Assembly (NCBI GenBank): GCA_008125075.1
Contig: VLTH01000002.1
Location: 547,105 to 611,104, forward strand
Length of the DNA stretch: 64,000 bases
Source of the DNA: Acetivibrio alkalicellulosi
GTDB lineage: Bacteria > Bacillota > Clostridia > Acetivibrionales > Acetivibrionaceae
Reading direction: 5' to 3'
Shown: one piece after another, positions 17,996 through 27,554 of the stretch
How the letters are laid out: each line of letters starts with the position of its first letter
Position numbering within the stretch: position 1 is the first letter of the stretch
Made by a program: the position numbers and the translations under genes
Notes under the pieces: generated by a model
Told to the model about the DNA's origin: nothing
Databases searched by the model: none
The model's input: the letters and a program-made list of their open reading frames with translations, nothing else

Positions 17996-19960
17996 CTAGT
18001 ATTTTAGATTAATATATTTAGTATTTACTTTAAAGGGTTCAAAGGCTGTTCCTCCACCCTTATAAAACTTCCCAAAAAATTCAATATACTGAAGCCTACT
18101 TGAATGAACATATGCTCCAAGTGCGTTTATTGCAAAGTTAAACAAGTGACCAAAAATTAAAATTACTGATACAAAAATTACTTTTATAACATTGTCAAGC
18201 CCTAGCATTAGTCCCATAGTATTAACAATTGATGATATAACTGAAGTTGCAAGACCAAGAGCTAAAAGCCTTGAATAGGACAAAACATCACTCATAAACC
18301 CTATCAAATCATAAAGGCTTGCGGCACCACTAAATAGACGAAGTATAATATTTTTCTTTTGTCGACCCTGACTTAGTATCAGCAGTACGGCACCTGCTAT
18401 AAGAAGATATTTTCCTGCTTCAACAAGGCCGGATACAGCTTCGGCATCCACCTTTGGAACAAAAGGGAGCAAGAACAATGCAAATCCAGTAAATAGAACA
18501 TACCAAAAAACAACATCATATATAACATCTACATACTTCTTTTGTCTATATAAGTTAATTCCTTTTACACCAAGACCAACAAACATGTGGATAATGCCAA
18601 ATAAAAGAGAAAAACTAAGCATTCTCTCAGGGTCTGATACTAGGTTAAACCATAACGCAGTGTCAGCTAAAGCTTCAATGCCAAACCATCCACCGAGCAG
18701 AGCTCCCCAAAACATAGTTGAGAACCCACAATAAAGTATAAGTTTCATAAATTTCTTAGTGCCTTCTTCAAGCTTAAATTTTAAAAGTATAAATCCTGAA
18801 AGGGCTGCCATTATAATACCATATCCACCATCACTTAACATAAGCCCAAAAAAGAGTATGAAAAATGGAGCTGTTATGGCATTAGGGTCAATTTCCTTGG
18901 TATTTGGTAGACTATACATTTGAGTTATAGGCTCTACCGAACGTGAAATATCGTTATTTACAAGTAAAATAGGATATTCTTCATCGTCAGAGGGTTCTAT
19001 AATTTCCACCAAACAGTCGCAGCTTTTTTCAATATAATCTTTTACTGTTTTTGATGAATTTTCAGGAATCCAACCTTCAAGTATAAATGATTTTTGAGTC
19101 TTTAGTATATTACTTGATATTTTTTTTCTATCTCTTTCAACCAGAATGTGATCATGTAAAACTTCAAGATCATCTTTGTAATTTACAAAAGAAGCTATCT
19201 GGTTTTCTACTGAAGAAATACTATCTTTAAAATTCTCGATATTTTCAGATATTTTGGCAATGTTTTCATTTATAGTTCCTGATAGATCCTTAAAGGATGT
19301 CTTAGAAAAGCCATACTGCTTGAGTACTTTCATAACATCTTCTTCTTTTGATGATAAGTAGATTAAAAGTAAATAACTTTGTTCTCTGTCCTCACTAATA
19401 ACTTCACAGTAGCTTTCAGGCACTTCTTTAGTCAGATTCTCATTTAAATTATTAGTGTCTGCAATTTCAGGAACAACGCCTATTGATACCGTTGTATTTT
19501 TAGTACCACTCATATCTAGCGGAAGACTTAAGTCTTTCCATGGCTCAAGACTTAAAATAAGATTTGTATTTTTGTTAATTTCAGATTTTAAGTTTGTAAG
19601 CATTTCGTCATATTTTAAAATTTCACTAATTACTTCCCAGAGCTTATTATGATTCTTAATTATCATGCTGTAGTCATTCATGCTAACATTTCTCTTAGCA
19701 GCAAAAAGTCCTTTTTTTCTCTTATCAAATCTAGAAAGATATTCAATTGCTGACGATATCTTTTCAATTTGACTGTTTAGATGAGAAATTTCTTCATGGT
19801 TTTCATCCTTTACTACCAGCTCATTCCAATCATCTGACGACATTTTTTCACTTATGTTTGTAACCTCTACTACGCCCATTTTCATAAGGTTATCAAGGAT
19901 ACGTTCCTTATCTGATTCAAGTCCTATAAGAGAGAGCTTATTCATTTTAACTATTGCCAT
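17996..19960 (-). CDS. ntpI: V-type ATP synthase subunit I (a-subunit)
   Basis: A 654-residue stator subunit carrying the ion half-channels. Residues 1-~330 are the cytoplasmic arm with coiled coils (SHLNSQIEKISSAIEYLSRF). About eight membrane helices follow from ~355 (PFFILFFGLMLSDGGYGIIM). The conserved Arg-bearing region near 560-600 reads SYSRLLALGLATSVIS, as in the family. It overlaps the upstream ntpF gene by 14 bases. The ribosome site is weak, which fits coupling to ntpF. Confidence 0.95.
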   Translation of the reverse strand: MAIVKMNKLSLIGLESDKERILDNLMKMGVVEVTNISEKMSSDDWNELVVKDENHEEISHLNSQIEKISSAIEYLSRFDKRKKGLFAAKRNVSMNDYSMIIKNHNKLWEVISEILKYDEMLTNLKSEINKNTNLILSLEPWKDLSLPLDMSGTKNTTVSIGVVPEIADTNNLNENLTKEVPESYCEVISEDREQSYLLLIYLSSKEEDVMKVLKQYGFSKTSFKDLSGTINENIAKISENIENFKDSISSVENQIASFVNYKDDLEVLHDHILVERDRKKISSNILKTQKSFILEGWIPENSSKTVKDYIEKSCDCLVEIIEPSDDEEYPILLVNNDISRSVEPITQMYSLPNTKEIDPNAITAPFFILFFGLMLSDGGYGIIMAALSGFILLKFKLEEGTKKFMKLILYCGFSTMFWGALLGGWFGIEALADTALWFNLVSDPERMLSFSLLFGIIHMFVGLGVKGINLYRQKKYVDVIYDVVFWYVLFTGFALFLLPFVPKVDAEAVSGLVEAGKYLLIAGAVLLILSQGRQKKNIILRLFSGAASLYDLIGFMSDVLSYSRLLALGLATSVISSIVNTMGLMLGLDNVIKVIFVSVILIFGHLFNFAINALGAYVHSSRLQYIEFFGKFYKGGGTAFEPFKVNTKYINLKY

Positions 19961-20276
19961 CAGCGTTCACGATCCTTCCTATTATTATGTCCACTGCTTT
20001 ATCAAGCTTCTTTCTTGAATGACTTTTAATGTTATTACATTCATCTTCAATTTCTTCTTTTAGCTTTCTAATTTCAGCATTTGCTTCATTTTCAGCTTTT
20101 CTGATAATTTCCTTAGCTTCATTATCGGCATCTTCCTCTGCCTGTTCAACAATTTTGTATGATTGGTCACTGGCTTCTGAAAGAATCTGCCGATAGTCCT
20201 CTAAGGATTTTTTCTTAATTTCTTCAGCTTGAGCCTCTACATCCTTAATTGACTTAATCAACTCAATTGACACCAA
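19947..20276 (-). CDS. ntpF: V-type ATP synthase G/H-type stator subunit
   Basis: A 109-residue, almost entirely helical, charged protein (KSLEDYRQILSEASDQSYKI; EADNEAKEIIRKAENEAN style heptads) that pairs with subunit E as peripheral stalk. First gene of the operon. Translation starts at TTG 20276 or GTG 20273, both behind AAGGTGG; the second has the better spacing. The operon order F-I-K-E-C-G-A-B-D is that of the Enterococcus hirae ntp operon without its two last genes. Confidence 0.88.
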   Translation of the reverse strand: MVSIELIKSIKDVEAQAEEIKKKSLEDYRQILSEASDQSYKIVEQAEEDADNEAKEIIRKAENEANAEIRKLKEEIEDECNNIKSHSRKKLDKAVDIIIGRIVNADGNS

Positions 20277-20354
20277 ATCACCACCTTATTATAAATTTAG
20301 AACACTAGGACAGGCACATTGTCCCAAAGTGCTATATTTTAACAAATTTCTGTA

Positions 20355-20455
20355 GGATTGGCGAAAATATAACTTCCACTACTATTTCACAGGCATTATT
20401 TGATGCCAAATAGGCCCTAGGTGAAGAGTGTAAGTAAATTTCGGCTAATCCTTAT
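20355..20455. repeat. Copy of the ACTTCCACTTTTCAC palindromic element upstream of the V-ATPase operon
   Basis: It reads ATAACTTCCACT..TTTCAC, then a central GGCATTATTTGATGCC with AAATAGGCC, then GTGAAGAGTGTAAGT and TTTCGGCTAATCC. The arms are inverted repeats and the centre has its own small hairpin. It lies in the promoter region of the divergent V-ATPase operon and the CuAO-N gene. The rest of the 20277-20838 gap has a small AGGTTC/GGAACC hairpin near 20620 and no ORF. Confidence 0.65.
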
Positions 20456-20730
20456 CTTAAGCGGAATCCTTAATATAGATTGCAGCATAATGTGCATTTT
20501 TATCCTTGCAGTGTGGTTTTTTTAAACCCATTGTTTTAAACGTGTCAATGTAGTGCTTTGATACTTATACAAGCCACAAGGAATAATTATACAATTCCAG
20601 CTTTTGATATATAAGGAAAAGAGGTTCGACCTGGAACCTTTAATAACACATTTTATAATATATCATTATAAACAATATATATCAAGACTTACCATAGGAA
20701 TATTTTTTAATAAAGATGTTTAAATGATTC

Positions 20731-20759
20731 TTGTGAGGATATTATAAAAGTGATAATAT
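20731..20759 (+). promoter_or_regulatory. Sigma-A-type promoter for the secreted CuAO-N protein
   Basis: TTGTGA, a 17-base spacer, then TAATAT, ending 80 bases before the ATG at 20839. Confidence 0.5.
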
Positions 20760-20838
20760 AGGTTTAGAAAAACTTTGAACCTTTTAAGGAGAAAAGCCGT
20801 CAAATACTATAAATAAGTTGAAGGGAGTTTTTAAAATT

Positions 20839-22623
20839 ATGAAAAAAGTAATATTGCTGATTACAATTATGTCTTTTATTCTTAGTGTGGTGAGTGTTTA
20901 TGCATTAGAAAATGACTCTGAAAGTGTAGAACTTAAAGGGGTTGTTACATTTAATGAGCTAGAAACTGGTTTTTATGAATTAGAAGGCTATAGATTAGTT
21001 GGAGAAGATGATTTTAGCGAGTATGAAAACAAAAGTGTTATTGTGAAAGGTGAAATTGATTTATCTCCAAGTATTTTTATGACTAAAGCTATAAAAGTAT
21101 CAACTATTGAGTTGGTAGAGTCAGATCAAGGTGACGACGAGAAAAGTGAAATTGAAATACTTATAATGGAAGTGGAAGACCAAATTGAAGAACTAGAAAA
21201 TCAGCTTGAAGAAGCTATAGAGCGTTATGGTTTAGAGTCTGAGGAAGTTTTAAAAATGAATCAGGATCTTTTAAATCTTGACAGACAATTAATAAACTTA
21301 ATTTATAAACTAGAAAGAATTAAAGAAGATGAAGGAACTTATAATAATGAGCCATTTACATTGGAAGGATATGTTTCATACAGGAATATAGAGGGAGGAT
21401 TCTATGAATTAGAGGGCTTTAGACTAGTTGGAGATTTATCCTTTGAGCAATATGCTGGTAAAATAGTAATTGCAGTAGGGATTAAAGACATTTCTCCTTC
21501 AATATACATGACTAAGGGATTTGTTGTAGAACAAATTGAAGAGGTTGACATTGTAGAATATACAGACAGATTGCTGTGGGAAATAGAAGAATCAATTAAT
21601 GCAGCTGAACAACTTGAATTTGACATGATTAAATACATAAGAGAGTTTGGAGAAGATTCTATTGAAGTATATAAATACAGGGAAGAATTAAATATATTGA
21701 GAAATGATGCAATTTATCTTTTAGAAAAGCTTATTAAAATTGACGGATTCGATGTAGATATGAGAAAATATGCAAGGTTAGGTAGTGTACTTGAAAAACA
21801 GACAGATAAAATAAGTATCTATGTGAATGGGATTAAGCCTGAATTTGAAGAGGAGGTAGCACCAGTTATTGAAGATGGCAGAACATTAGTGCCATTTAGA
21901 GCGGTTGCAGAGTGCATGGGTGCTGAAGTCTTATGGGATCACCAACTAAGAAAAGTTACAGTTATAAGAGGAAGAAGGATTATAGAGCTATTTATTGGTG
22001 ATAAAATAGCTTACGTTGACGGTCAACCCGTTGAATTAGATGTGCCTGCAAAAATAATTCACGACAGGACTGTTTTACCTTTAAGATTTGTAAGTGAATC
22101 ATTAGATGCAATTGTAGATTGGATAGCAAAAGGAAGAATAATAGTTATTCAATATGAACATCAGGAAACAGATGAAGTAATTGATGAAGAAAAATTTGGA
22201 ATAAAGTTTGATGACAGTGAAATAAAAATAGGTGATTGGGATGACCAAATTAATTTAAATGAAATGTTTGGTGAACCAATAAGTGAAAAGTTAGAGGAAT
22301 TAGGAGAAGGGGCAGATACTTACGCAGGCTCGTATTTAAAGAAAATTGAGTTTGATGGTATAGTTATAACACTTATGTCACCTCCAACAAATGGAGAAAC
22401 ATTTTTTGTAGAGAAAATCCAAATTACAAAACCTGAATATGAAACACTCAGAGGTGTTAAAGTTGGAGACTCATTGGAAAAGATCCAGGAGATTTATGGC
22501 GAACTTTACCATGATGAGTACAATGACAGATACTATTATAATAATGAAAATTTTTATTATATTGACTTTGAATTAGAAGAGGGCGTTGTAAAATCTATTA
22601 CCATATATGTCGAACATCCATAG
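20839..22623 (+). CDS. Secreted protein with two repeats and a copper amine oxidase N-terminal-like domain
   Basis: A 594-residue exported protein. The signal peptide (KKVILLITIMSFILSVVSVYA) ends near residue 22. Two ~65-residue repeats follow (~30-95 and ~175-240); both contain GFYELEG(Y/F)RLVG, a Y-x-x-K/G-x-V/I strand and a SPSI(F/Y)MTK end. Each is followed by a ~70-residue acidic helical hairpin. A CuAO-N/stalk-like beta domain spans ~330-450 (DGRTLVPFRAVAECMGAEVLWD and HDRTVLPLRFVSESL), common in clostridial secreted proteins and thought to anchor or multimerise them. A ~130-residue domain (~460-594) ends the protein. ATG 20839 is chosen over TTG 20818, as GAAGGGAG precedes it. Function unknown. 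Confidence 0.75.
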   Translation: MKKVILLITIMSFILSVVSVYALENDSESVELKGVVTFNELETGFYELEGYRLVGEDDFSEYENKSVIVKGEIDLSPSIFMTKAIKVSTIELVESDQGDDEKSEIEILIMEVEDQIEELENQLEEAIERYGLESEEVLKMNQDLLNLDRQLINLIYKLERIKEDEGTYNNEPFTLEGYVSYRNIEGGFYELEGFRLVGDLSFEQYAGKIVIAVGIKDISPSIYMTKGFVVEQIEEVDIVEYTDRLLWEIEESINAAEQLEFDMIKYIREFGEDSIEVYKYREELNILRNDAIYLLEKLIKIDGFDVDMRKYARLGSVLEKQTDKISIYVNGIKPEFEEEVAPVIEDGRTLVPFRAVAECMGAEVLWDHQLRKVTVIRGRRIIELFIGDKIAYVDGQPVELDVPAKIIHDRTVLPLRFVSESLDAIVDWIAKGRIIVIQYEHQETDEVIDEEKFGIKFDDSEIKIGDWDDQINLNEMFGEPISEKLEELGEGADTYAGSYLKKIEFDGIVITLMSPPTNGETFFVEKIQITKPEYETLRGVKVGDSLEKIQEIYGELYHDEYNDRYYYNNENFYYIDFELEEGVVKSITIYVEHP

Positions 22624-22647
22624 GAAGTTATAGTTTATATAATTCCT

Positions 22648-22811
22648 CTAAAAAAGTTTGTTTTTGTAGCAAACTTTTTGCTACAACGTATTGATACCAT
22701 GGCTTGTAGTAGAATTCAGAATTCAGGATTCAGAATATTTGGAATTAAGCATTTTGACTTTCTACTGAATACTGAATTCTATGGTTCTGAATTCTTGCGG
22801 TCGAAGACCGC
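22648..22811. repeat. Cluster of palindromic repeat fragments
   Basis: Three structures lie side by side: a hairpin AAAAAGTTTG / CAAACTTTTT (22648-22679), which is the first half of the twin-hairpin repeat; an imperfect palindrome built from GAATTCAG units (22708-22796, arms TAGAATTCAG and CTGAATTCTA); and a tight hairpin GCGGTC-GAA-GACCGC (22797-22811). None has a long T-run except the first. They occupy the gap after the CuAO-N gene. Confidence 0.65.
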
Positions 22812-22859
22812 GGTATGTGATAAAAGGGTCTTGAATTTAAAGCTAGTGAATGTCTGAAA

Positions 22860-22937
22860 TATTACTTCTACTTTTCACGAGGACTATTTGGAGTACTTCT
22901 CATAATGTCTATAGTGAGATAGTGGAAAACATTCTTA
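22860..22937. repeat. Copy of the ACTTCCACTTTTCAC palindromic element
   Basis: The left arm is ATTACTTCTACTTTTCACG, the right arm GTGAGATAGTGGAAAACATTC, and the centre GACTATTTGGAGTAC. It lies ~160 bases upstream of the lipoprotein gene. Confidence 0.6.
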
Positions 22938-23093
22938 AGCTTGAATTTAAGGCTCTATTTTGTTAACATGTAAACAAGTAAAGTGACATTTAGCACTTGT
23001 AGTGTATATTGCTTTTATACTATATTGTAATGGGAGTCATAAATTTCAGCAATGATAAAAAAGTTAATTTAGAATATATAAGGAGAGGGCATT

Positions 23094-23774
23094 ATGAGAA
23101 AAAGCAAGAAAGTATTGCCAATTGTAATTGTTTTTATATTATTTTTAGGGTGTTCAATCAAACCATCTACAAGATTAGACTTAGGATATATGGAAGGATC
23201 TAAATACGTAAATGTGTTCTTTGGTTTACAAATGGAAATTCCTGAAGAATGGGCTTTAATGAGTGAAGAAGAAAAAATGGAAATTATACAACTTGGTCAG
23301 GATCTTGCAATTGGAAGTGACGAAGATTTATCAAAATTAATGGTAGAGGGAAGGATTGATTCTTTTTACCTTCTAGCTGCTTCTAAATACAGGGATGAAG
23401 AAAGATCTGAGTTTAATCCCAGTATAAATTGTATAGTTGAATATTTATCTGGATTTTTTGCTGCTGATAATGGAATGGAATACCTTGAGTATAAGAAGGA
23501 AGAACTTAAAAGTACACAAATTCCATTTGAGTTTGAAAAGGAAATATATATAGAGGATATAGGGGGAAGGAAATTTTTTGTAATGGAGACCCATATAGAA
23601 TTTGGAGAGTTTGGAAACTTGAGCGAACTGACTGTTACTCAAAAGTATTACGTAAAAATTATAGACAATTATGCTCTGAATTTTATTATTTCATACTCAA
23701 ATGAAAATGAAAAGAAAGAATTGGAAAATATTCTAAATTCAATTGTGTTTAATGATTATAAAAAAGTGCAATAG
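23094..23774 (+). CDS. Putative lipoprotein of unknown function
   Basis: A 226-residue exported protein. The N-terminus has KKs, a hydrophobic core and a lipobox LFLGC with Cys at residue 20, so it should be lipid-anchored on the outer face of the membrane. The remainder, with GLQMEIPEEWALMSEEE, an internal alpha/beta pattern, and a C-terminal KYYVKIIDNYALNFIISYS strand pair, resembles the PsbP/MOG1-like fold of small clostridial lipoproteins, but this is a weak inference. A good AGGAGAGGG precedes the ATG. It is transcribed alone and followed by a terminator ~160 bases downstream. Confidence 0.7.
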   Translation: MRKSKKVLPIVIVFILFLGCSIKPSTRLDLGYMEGSKYVNVFFGLQMEIPEEWALMSEEEKMEIIQLGQDLAIGSDEDLSKLMVEGRIDSFYLLAASKYRDEERSEFNPSINCIVEYLSGFFAADNGMEYLEYKKEELKSTQIPFEFEKEIYIEDIGGRKFFVMETHIEFGEFGNLSELTVTQKYYVKIIDNYALNFIISYSNENEKKELENILNSIVFNDYKKVQ

Positions 23775-23932
23775 CCTAATAATAATAACAAAAATAAGTT
23801 GGAAAAATAAAAGAATAGTGTTATTATAGATGGTAGTGAGTCTATTAATAGAGGCTGGAAATATTAAAGCATCCTATAAACAGTGCTTTAATTATTACAT
23901 GTTTTTTAGACGGCTTGGAAGGTCGAGAAAGA

Positions 23933-23972
23933 CTTAAAAGCAAAGGGGCACAATGCCCTCGAGCTTTTATTA
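23933..23972 (+). terminator. Terminator, member of a repeated module
   Basis: The stem AAAAGC..GGGGCA / TGCCCTC..GCTTTT is followed by ATTATTTTATTT. About 45 bases around its left arm (GAAAGACTTAAAAGC..AAGGGGC) recur at 33690-33735 after ftsH. Confidence 0.65.
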
Positions 23973-24000
23973 TTTTATTTGATATATAGGAATGCAGAAA

Positions 24001-24078
24001 ATATAACTTACACTATTTTAGTAGATACTTATTTGATACTAAATAGGTCTTGGTGAAATGTGGAGGACATTCCTTGGC
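24001..24078. repeat. Copy of the ACTTCCACTTTTCAC palindromic element in the pheA leader
   Basis: The left arm ATAACTTACACTATTTTAG, the centre ATTTGATACTAAATAGG and the right arm GTGAAATGTGGAGGACATTCC are visible. It ends just before the ribosome site of pheA, so it belongs to the pheA 5' region. Confidence 0.6.
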
Positions 24079-24089
24079 AAGGAGAATTT

Positions 24090-24938
24090 ATGGTTAAAAT
24101 AGGTTTTTTAGGCCCTAAAGGTACATTTTCTCAGGAAGCTATGCTTGAGTATGTTAAAAGTGGTGGAGAATTTAATGAATGTCCGTATAATACAATGCCT
24201 GATTTGATTTTTGCTGTTGAAAATGATGAAATAGATCAGGCTATTATACCAATAGAAAATTCTCTTGAAGGGGCAGTAAGTGTTACTTTAGATATGTTGG
24301 CAACGGATGTAGATCTTAAAATTGTAGCTGAAGTAGTTATAGCAATTAATCAGAATTTGATGGTCAAAAAAGGTACAAAAACAGAAGATATAAAATTTGT
24401 ACTGTCTCATCCGCAGCCAATTGGCCAATGTAGAAAATATTTAGATTCAAAATACCCAGGTGCTGTAATAAAATATCTTTATAGCACAGCAGAAGCGGCT
24501 AAGGAAGTTTCCCTAGGTGGAAAAGATATGGCAGCAATAGGTCCGTCTACTGCGGCCGAAGTCTATGGTTTAGACATTATAGATAGGGAAATACAGGACA
24601 ATTACAACAATTTAACAAGGTTTGTAGTTGTGTCAAAAAAAGACGGAAAAAAAGCATTGAATAATAAAACCTCTATAGTTTTTTCAACAGATAATAAACC
24701 AGGAAGTTTGTACAAAATACTAGATATTTTTAGCCTTTGGGATATTAATATGACTAGAATTGAATCAAGGCCAGCAAAGAAACAACTTGGAAAATATATA
24801 TTTTTTATAGATTTAAATGGGCATATTGAAGATGAAGATGTTAGAGATGCACTTACAATGGTAAAAAGAAAAACATCTTTTTATAAATTTTTAGGCTCGT
24901 ATCCAGAATATTGTTTTAAAAACAATTTAAGCGGATGA
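24090..24938 (+). CDS. pheA: Prephenate dehydratase
   Basis: Converts prephenate to phenylpyruvate in phenylalanine synthesis. The 282-residue protein starts MVKIGFLGPKGTFSQEAM, the family signature. The dehydratase domain spans ~1-180, with PIENSLEGAV for substrate binding and the catalytic NLTRF motif near 180. An ACT domain (~190-272) follows, with KPGSLYKIL and ESRP, the phenylalanine feedback site. This monofunctional form, without chorismate mutase, is usual for Firmicutes. ATG 24090 follows AAGGAGAA; a GTG at 24060 is in frame but has no ribosome site. It stands alone, and no T-box or leader peptide was found. Confidence 0.95.
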   Translation: MVKIGFLGPKGTFSQEAMLEYVKSGGEFNECPYNTMPDLIFAVENDEIDQAIIPIENSLEGAVSVTLDMLATDVDLKIVAEVVIAINQNLMVKKGTKTEDIKFVLSHPQPIGQCRKYLDSKYPGAVIKYLYSTAEAAKEVSLGGKDMAAIGPSTAAEVYGLDIIDREIQDNYNNLTRFVVVSKKDGKKALNNKTSIVFSTDNKPGSLYKILDIFSLWDINMTRIESRPAKKQLGKYIFFIDLNGHIEDEDVRDALTMVKRKTSFYKFLGSYPEYCFKNNLSG

Positions 24939-25003
24939 TATAGTTCCTCTGATTATTGCAGCAGAACTAACTACTATGATTTTAGCTTTCTCCTATCATA
25001 TGT
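24939..25003. repeat. Degenerate second half of the twin-hairpin repeat
   Basis: GATATAGTTCCTCTGATTATTGCAGCAGAACTAACTACT..-like sequence follows the pheA stop and matches the second hairpin of the 691/9153 repeats with several changes. The stem is GCAG(C)AGAA / TTTCTCC(T)AT, so it is decayed. Confidence 0.55.
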
Positions 25004-25082
25004 TTTTTGGGAAATTTCACACGAAACATTATTTAACTGGTATAATATATACTTATTAAATAGAAAATGTTGGAGTGATTGT

Positions 25083-25421
25083 ATGGCTTTTTTTGATAGG
25101 GAGATTGATATAACAAGAAACATAAAAATTATTGAATGGTTAAAAAGTGAGCTTCTTACTGATGTGGCAGCTTTGTTTAAAGTTTTGGTAAATGGAGTTA
25201 GAGAGGAAGTACATGATTCTATTGCAGAAACCCTTTCTAATATGGTTTTGATATGTTATTTATTAGGAAGACGCCTAGGCATAAGTTATAATGCAATCGA
25301 AATAAAAATGGAAAATAAAGTTAAGTTAGGGTTAATAGAAAATCATGATGTAGAAAAATACTATGGGGATTTGTCAGAACTTGCAAAGCACTTGAACTGT
25401 TCAAGAATTAAAAAAAGCTAA
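25083..25421 (+). CDS. MazG-like family protein
   Basis: A 112-residue, all-helical protein. It starts FFDREIDITRNIKIIEWLKSELLTDVAALFKVL and has EEVHDSIAETLSNMVLICYLLGRRLGI, matching the short MazG-like family of Firmicutes (related to the all-alpha NTP pyrophosphatases). The EExxD-type metal motifs are weaker than in MazG proper, so NTP pyrophosphatase activity is uncertain. A TGGAGTG ribosome site precedes the ATG. It lies upstream of gdpP-rplI-dnaB, as is common in clostridia. Confidence 0.8.
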   Translation: MAFFDREIDITRNIKIIEWLKSELLTDVAALFKVLVNGVREEVHDSIAETLSNMVLICYLLGRRLGISYNAIEIKMENKVKLGLIENHDVEKYYGDLSELAKHLNCSRIKKS

Positions 25422-25427
25422 ATTAGG

Positions 25428-25518
25428 ACAAACAAATGACATGAGAACAAAATGAACGGTTCTATTCTGAAAAGCAATTTCAGAATACAGCTATACTTAA
25501 TGGCTCTTTTGTCCTTAA
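25428..25518. repeat. Compact inverted-repeat element between the MazG-like gene and gdpP
   Basis: The outer arms are TTAGGACAAA and TTTGTCCTTAA; inside lie AGAAC / GGTTCT and a perfect hairpin TATTCTGAAA / TTTCAGAATA. No ORF. It may be a terminator-like or mobile palindromic element. Confidence 0.5.
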
Positions 25519-25553
25519 TACATGCCGATTGAAGTGATATGGGAGATTAAATT

Positions 25554-27554
25554 ATGGACAGTAAAAAGTTTTCTGGAATATTTATACCAAAAGCAAGTTT
25601 TTACCTTTTTGTTATATTTTTATTAGTGGTAATAATTGGGTTGTTAGAAATAGTAGTTGCCATACCTGGCTTTGCACTGTTTTTGTTTCTTTTATACTAT
25701 AACTTTAGGTCAAATTATAAAAGGAAAAAAGATATAACAAAATACATAGAAAACCTTACATTTAATATAGATACAGCAACAAAGGATACTTTGTTAAACT
25801 TTCCTATGCCGCTAGTAGTAATAGAGCTTGATGGTACTATAATATGGTATAATTCATCTTTTAAAAAAGTATTCGGAGAAGAAGAGTTGCTAGAAAAGAA
25901 AATATATTCTATGGCAAAGGATTTAAATCCAGATAATTTTACCAACGAAACAATGAATTTTTCAAAAGAAACAGTAATAAACAATAGAAATTACCATGTT
26001 TTGGGCAGTTTTGTAAAAACTCAAGACAAAATTAATGAAGACGGATTAATTTTACTTCTGTATTTAATTGACAATACAGAGCATGTAAATTTGAAAAGAA
26101 CATATGATGAAGAGCAGCCAACAATAGGTGTTTTTGTAATAGATAACTATGATGAATTAATGCAAAGTATGGAAGACACAAAGCGTCCACAAATGCTTGC
26201 AGAAATTGAGGCAAAAATAAATAGTTGGGTAGGGTATACAAATGGTGTCTTAAAAAAATATGAAAGAGATAAGTACCTATTTGTGTTTGAAAATAAATAT
26301 TTAAAGAGCTTTGAGGAGAAAAAGTTTGATATACTAGATAGTATAAAGGAGATAAACATAGGAAATACAATACCAGTTACACTAAGCATAGGAGTCGGAA
26401 CAGGTATAACTTCACTAATTGAAAAGTTTCGATATGCAAATGCATCACTTGATATTGCTTTAGGAAGAGGTGGAGATCAGGTTGTTGTAAAAAATGGAGA
26501 AGATATAAGCTTTTATGGAGGAAAGACAAGAGAGCTTGAAAAGAGGACAAGAGTAAAGGCAAGAGTAATAGCATATGCACTTAGAGAACTGATTGATCAG
26601 GCATCTGATGTAATGATTATGGGGCATTATAATTGTGATATTGATTGCTTAGGCTCAGCTTTAGGAATCTACAGTATTGCAGAAAAAAGAAATAAAGAAG
26701 CTCATATTGTACTAAATAAATCAAACTCTACCATTGAGAAGCTGGTTGCAAAAATTGAAAAGACTCAGAAGTTTAAAGACATTTTTATAAATGATGATGC
26801 AATTGATAAAATTAGTAAAAAAACCCTATTGGTTATTGTGGATACACATCGACCAAGTTTTACCGAACAACCTGAGTTAATCAAGTATACAGATCAGATA
26901 GTAGTGATTGACCATCATAGAAGAGGTGCAGATTACCTGCAAGATGCAGTTCTTACTTATCAGGAGACATATGCATCTTCTACATGTGAGTTGGTTACAG
27001 AGATTTTACAGTATGTTGATGATAGAATTAAGCTTGATCCAATAGAAGCAGAAGCTCTATATGCAGGAATAGTAGTGGATACAAAGAATTTTACATTTAA
27101 AACAGGTGTAAGAACATTTGAAGCAGCAGCATTTTTGAGAAGACAGGGTGTGGACACCGTTTCAGTTAAGCAAATGTTTCAAAACGACCTTGATACATAT
27201 ATTCATATATCAGATGTTGTGAAGAATGCACAAATAATTAAAGGTGATATGGCAATATCAGCATGTCCCCCTAATTTAAAAAATGCAATGCTGATAGCTG
27301 CCCAGGCTGCAGATCAGCTAGTAAGTCTTACTGGATTAAAAGCTGCTTTTGTACTATGTAATATAAATAATTTTATTTCAATAAGTGGAAGATCACTAGG
27401 TGATATAAATGTCCAGGTAATACTAGAAAAGCTAGGAGGTGGAGGGCATTTAACTTTTGCAGGTGCTCAACTTCAAGGTATTACTATGACAGAGGCTGAA
27501 GAAAAGCTAAAAAATTCAATAAATGAATATTTAGAAGAATTACCTAAGGAATGA
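25554..27554 (+). CDS. gdpP: Cyclic-di-AMP phosphodiesterase GdpP
   Basis: Membrane-bound enzyme that hydrolyses c-di-AMP to pApA, a key second messenger in Firmicutes. In order: two membrane helices (~12-50), a PAS domain (~70-150), a degenerate GGDEF domain (~170-300, ending GRGGDQVVVKNGEDISFYGGK), and DHH-DHHA1 domains (~335-655). The DHH motifs are visible: MGHYNCDIDCLGSA, VDTHRP, VIDHHRR and the GGGGH motif near the end. Length 666 is typical. The N-C-D in the first motif replaces the usual N-P/A-D but keeps both Asp. It lies upstream of rplI and dnaB, the standard order. Confidence 0.96.
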   Translation: MDSKKFSGIFIPKASFYLFVIFLLVVIIGLLEIVVAIPGFALFLFLLYYNFRSNYKRKKDITKYIENLTFNIDTATKDTLLNFPMPLVVIELDGTIIWYNSSFKKVFGEEELLEKKIYSMAKDLNPDNFTNETMNFSKETVINNRNYHVLGSFVKTQDKINEDGLILLLYLIDNTEHVNLKRTYDEEQPTIGVFVIDNYDELMQSMEDTKRPQMLAEIEAKINSWVGYTNGVLKKYERDKYLFVFENKYLKSFEEKKFDILDSIKEINIGNTIPVTLSIGVGTGITSLIEKFRYANASLDIALGRGGDQVVVKNGEDISFYGGKTRELEKRTRVKARVIAYALRELIDQASDVMIMGHYNCDIDCLGSALGIYSIAEKRNKEAHIVLNKSNSTIEKLVAKIEKTQKFKDIFINDDAIDKISKKTLLVIVDTHRPSFTEQPELIKYTDQIVVIDHHRRGADYLQDAVLTYQETYASSTCELVTEILQYVDDRIKLDPIEAEALYAGIVVDTKNFTFKTGVRTFEAAAFLRRQGVDTVSVKQMFQNDLDTYIHISDVVKNAQIIKGDMAISACPPNLKNAMLIAAQAADQLVSLTGLKAAFVLCNINNFISISGRSLGDINVQVILEKLGGGGHLTFAGAQLQGITMTEAEEKLKNSINEYLEELPKE

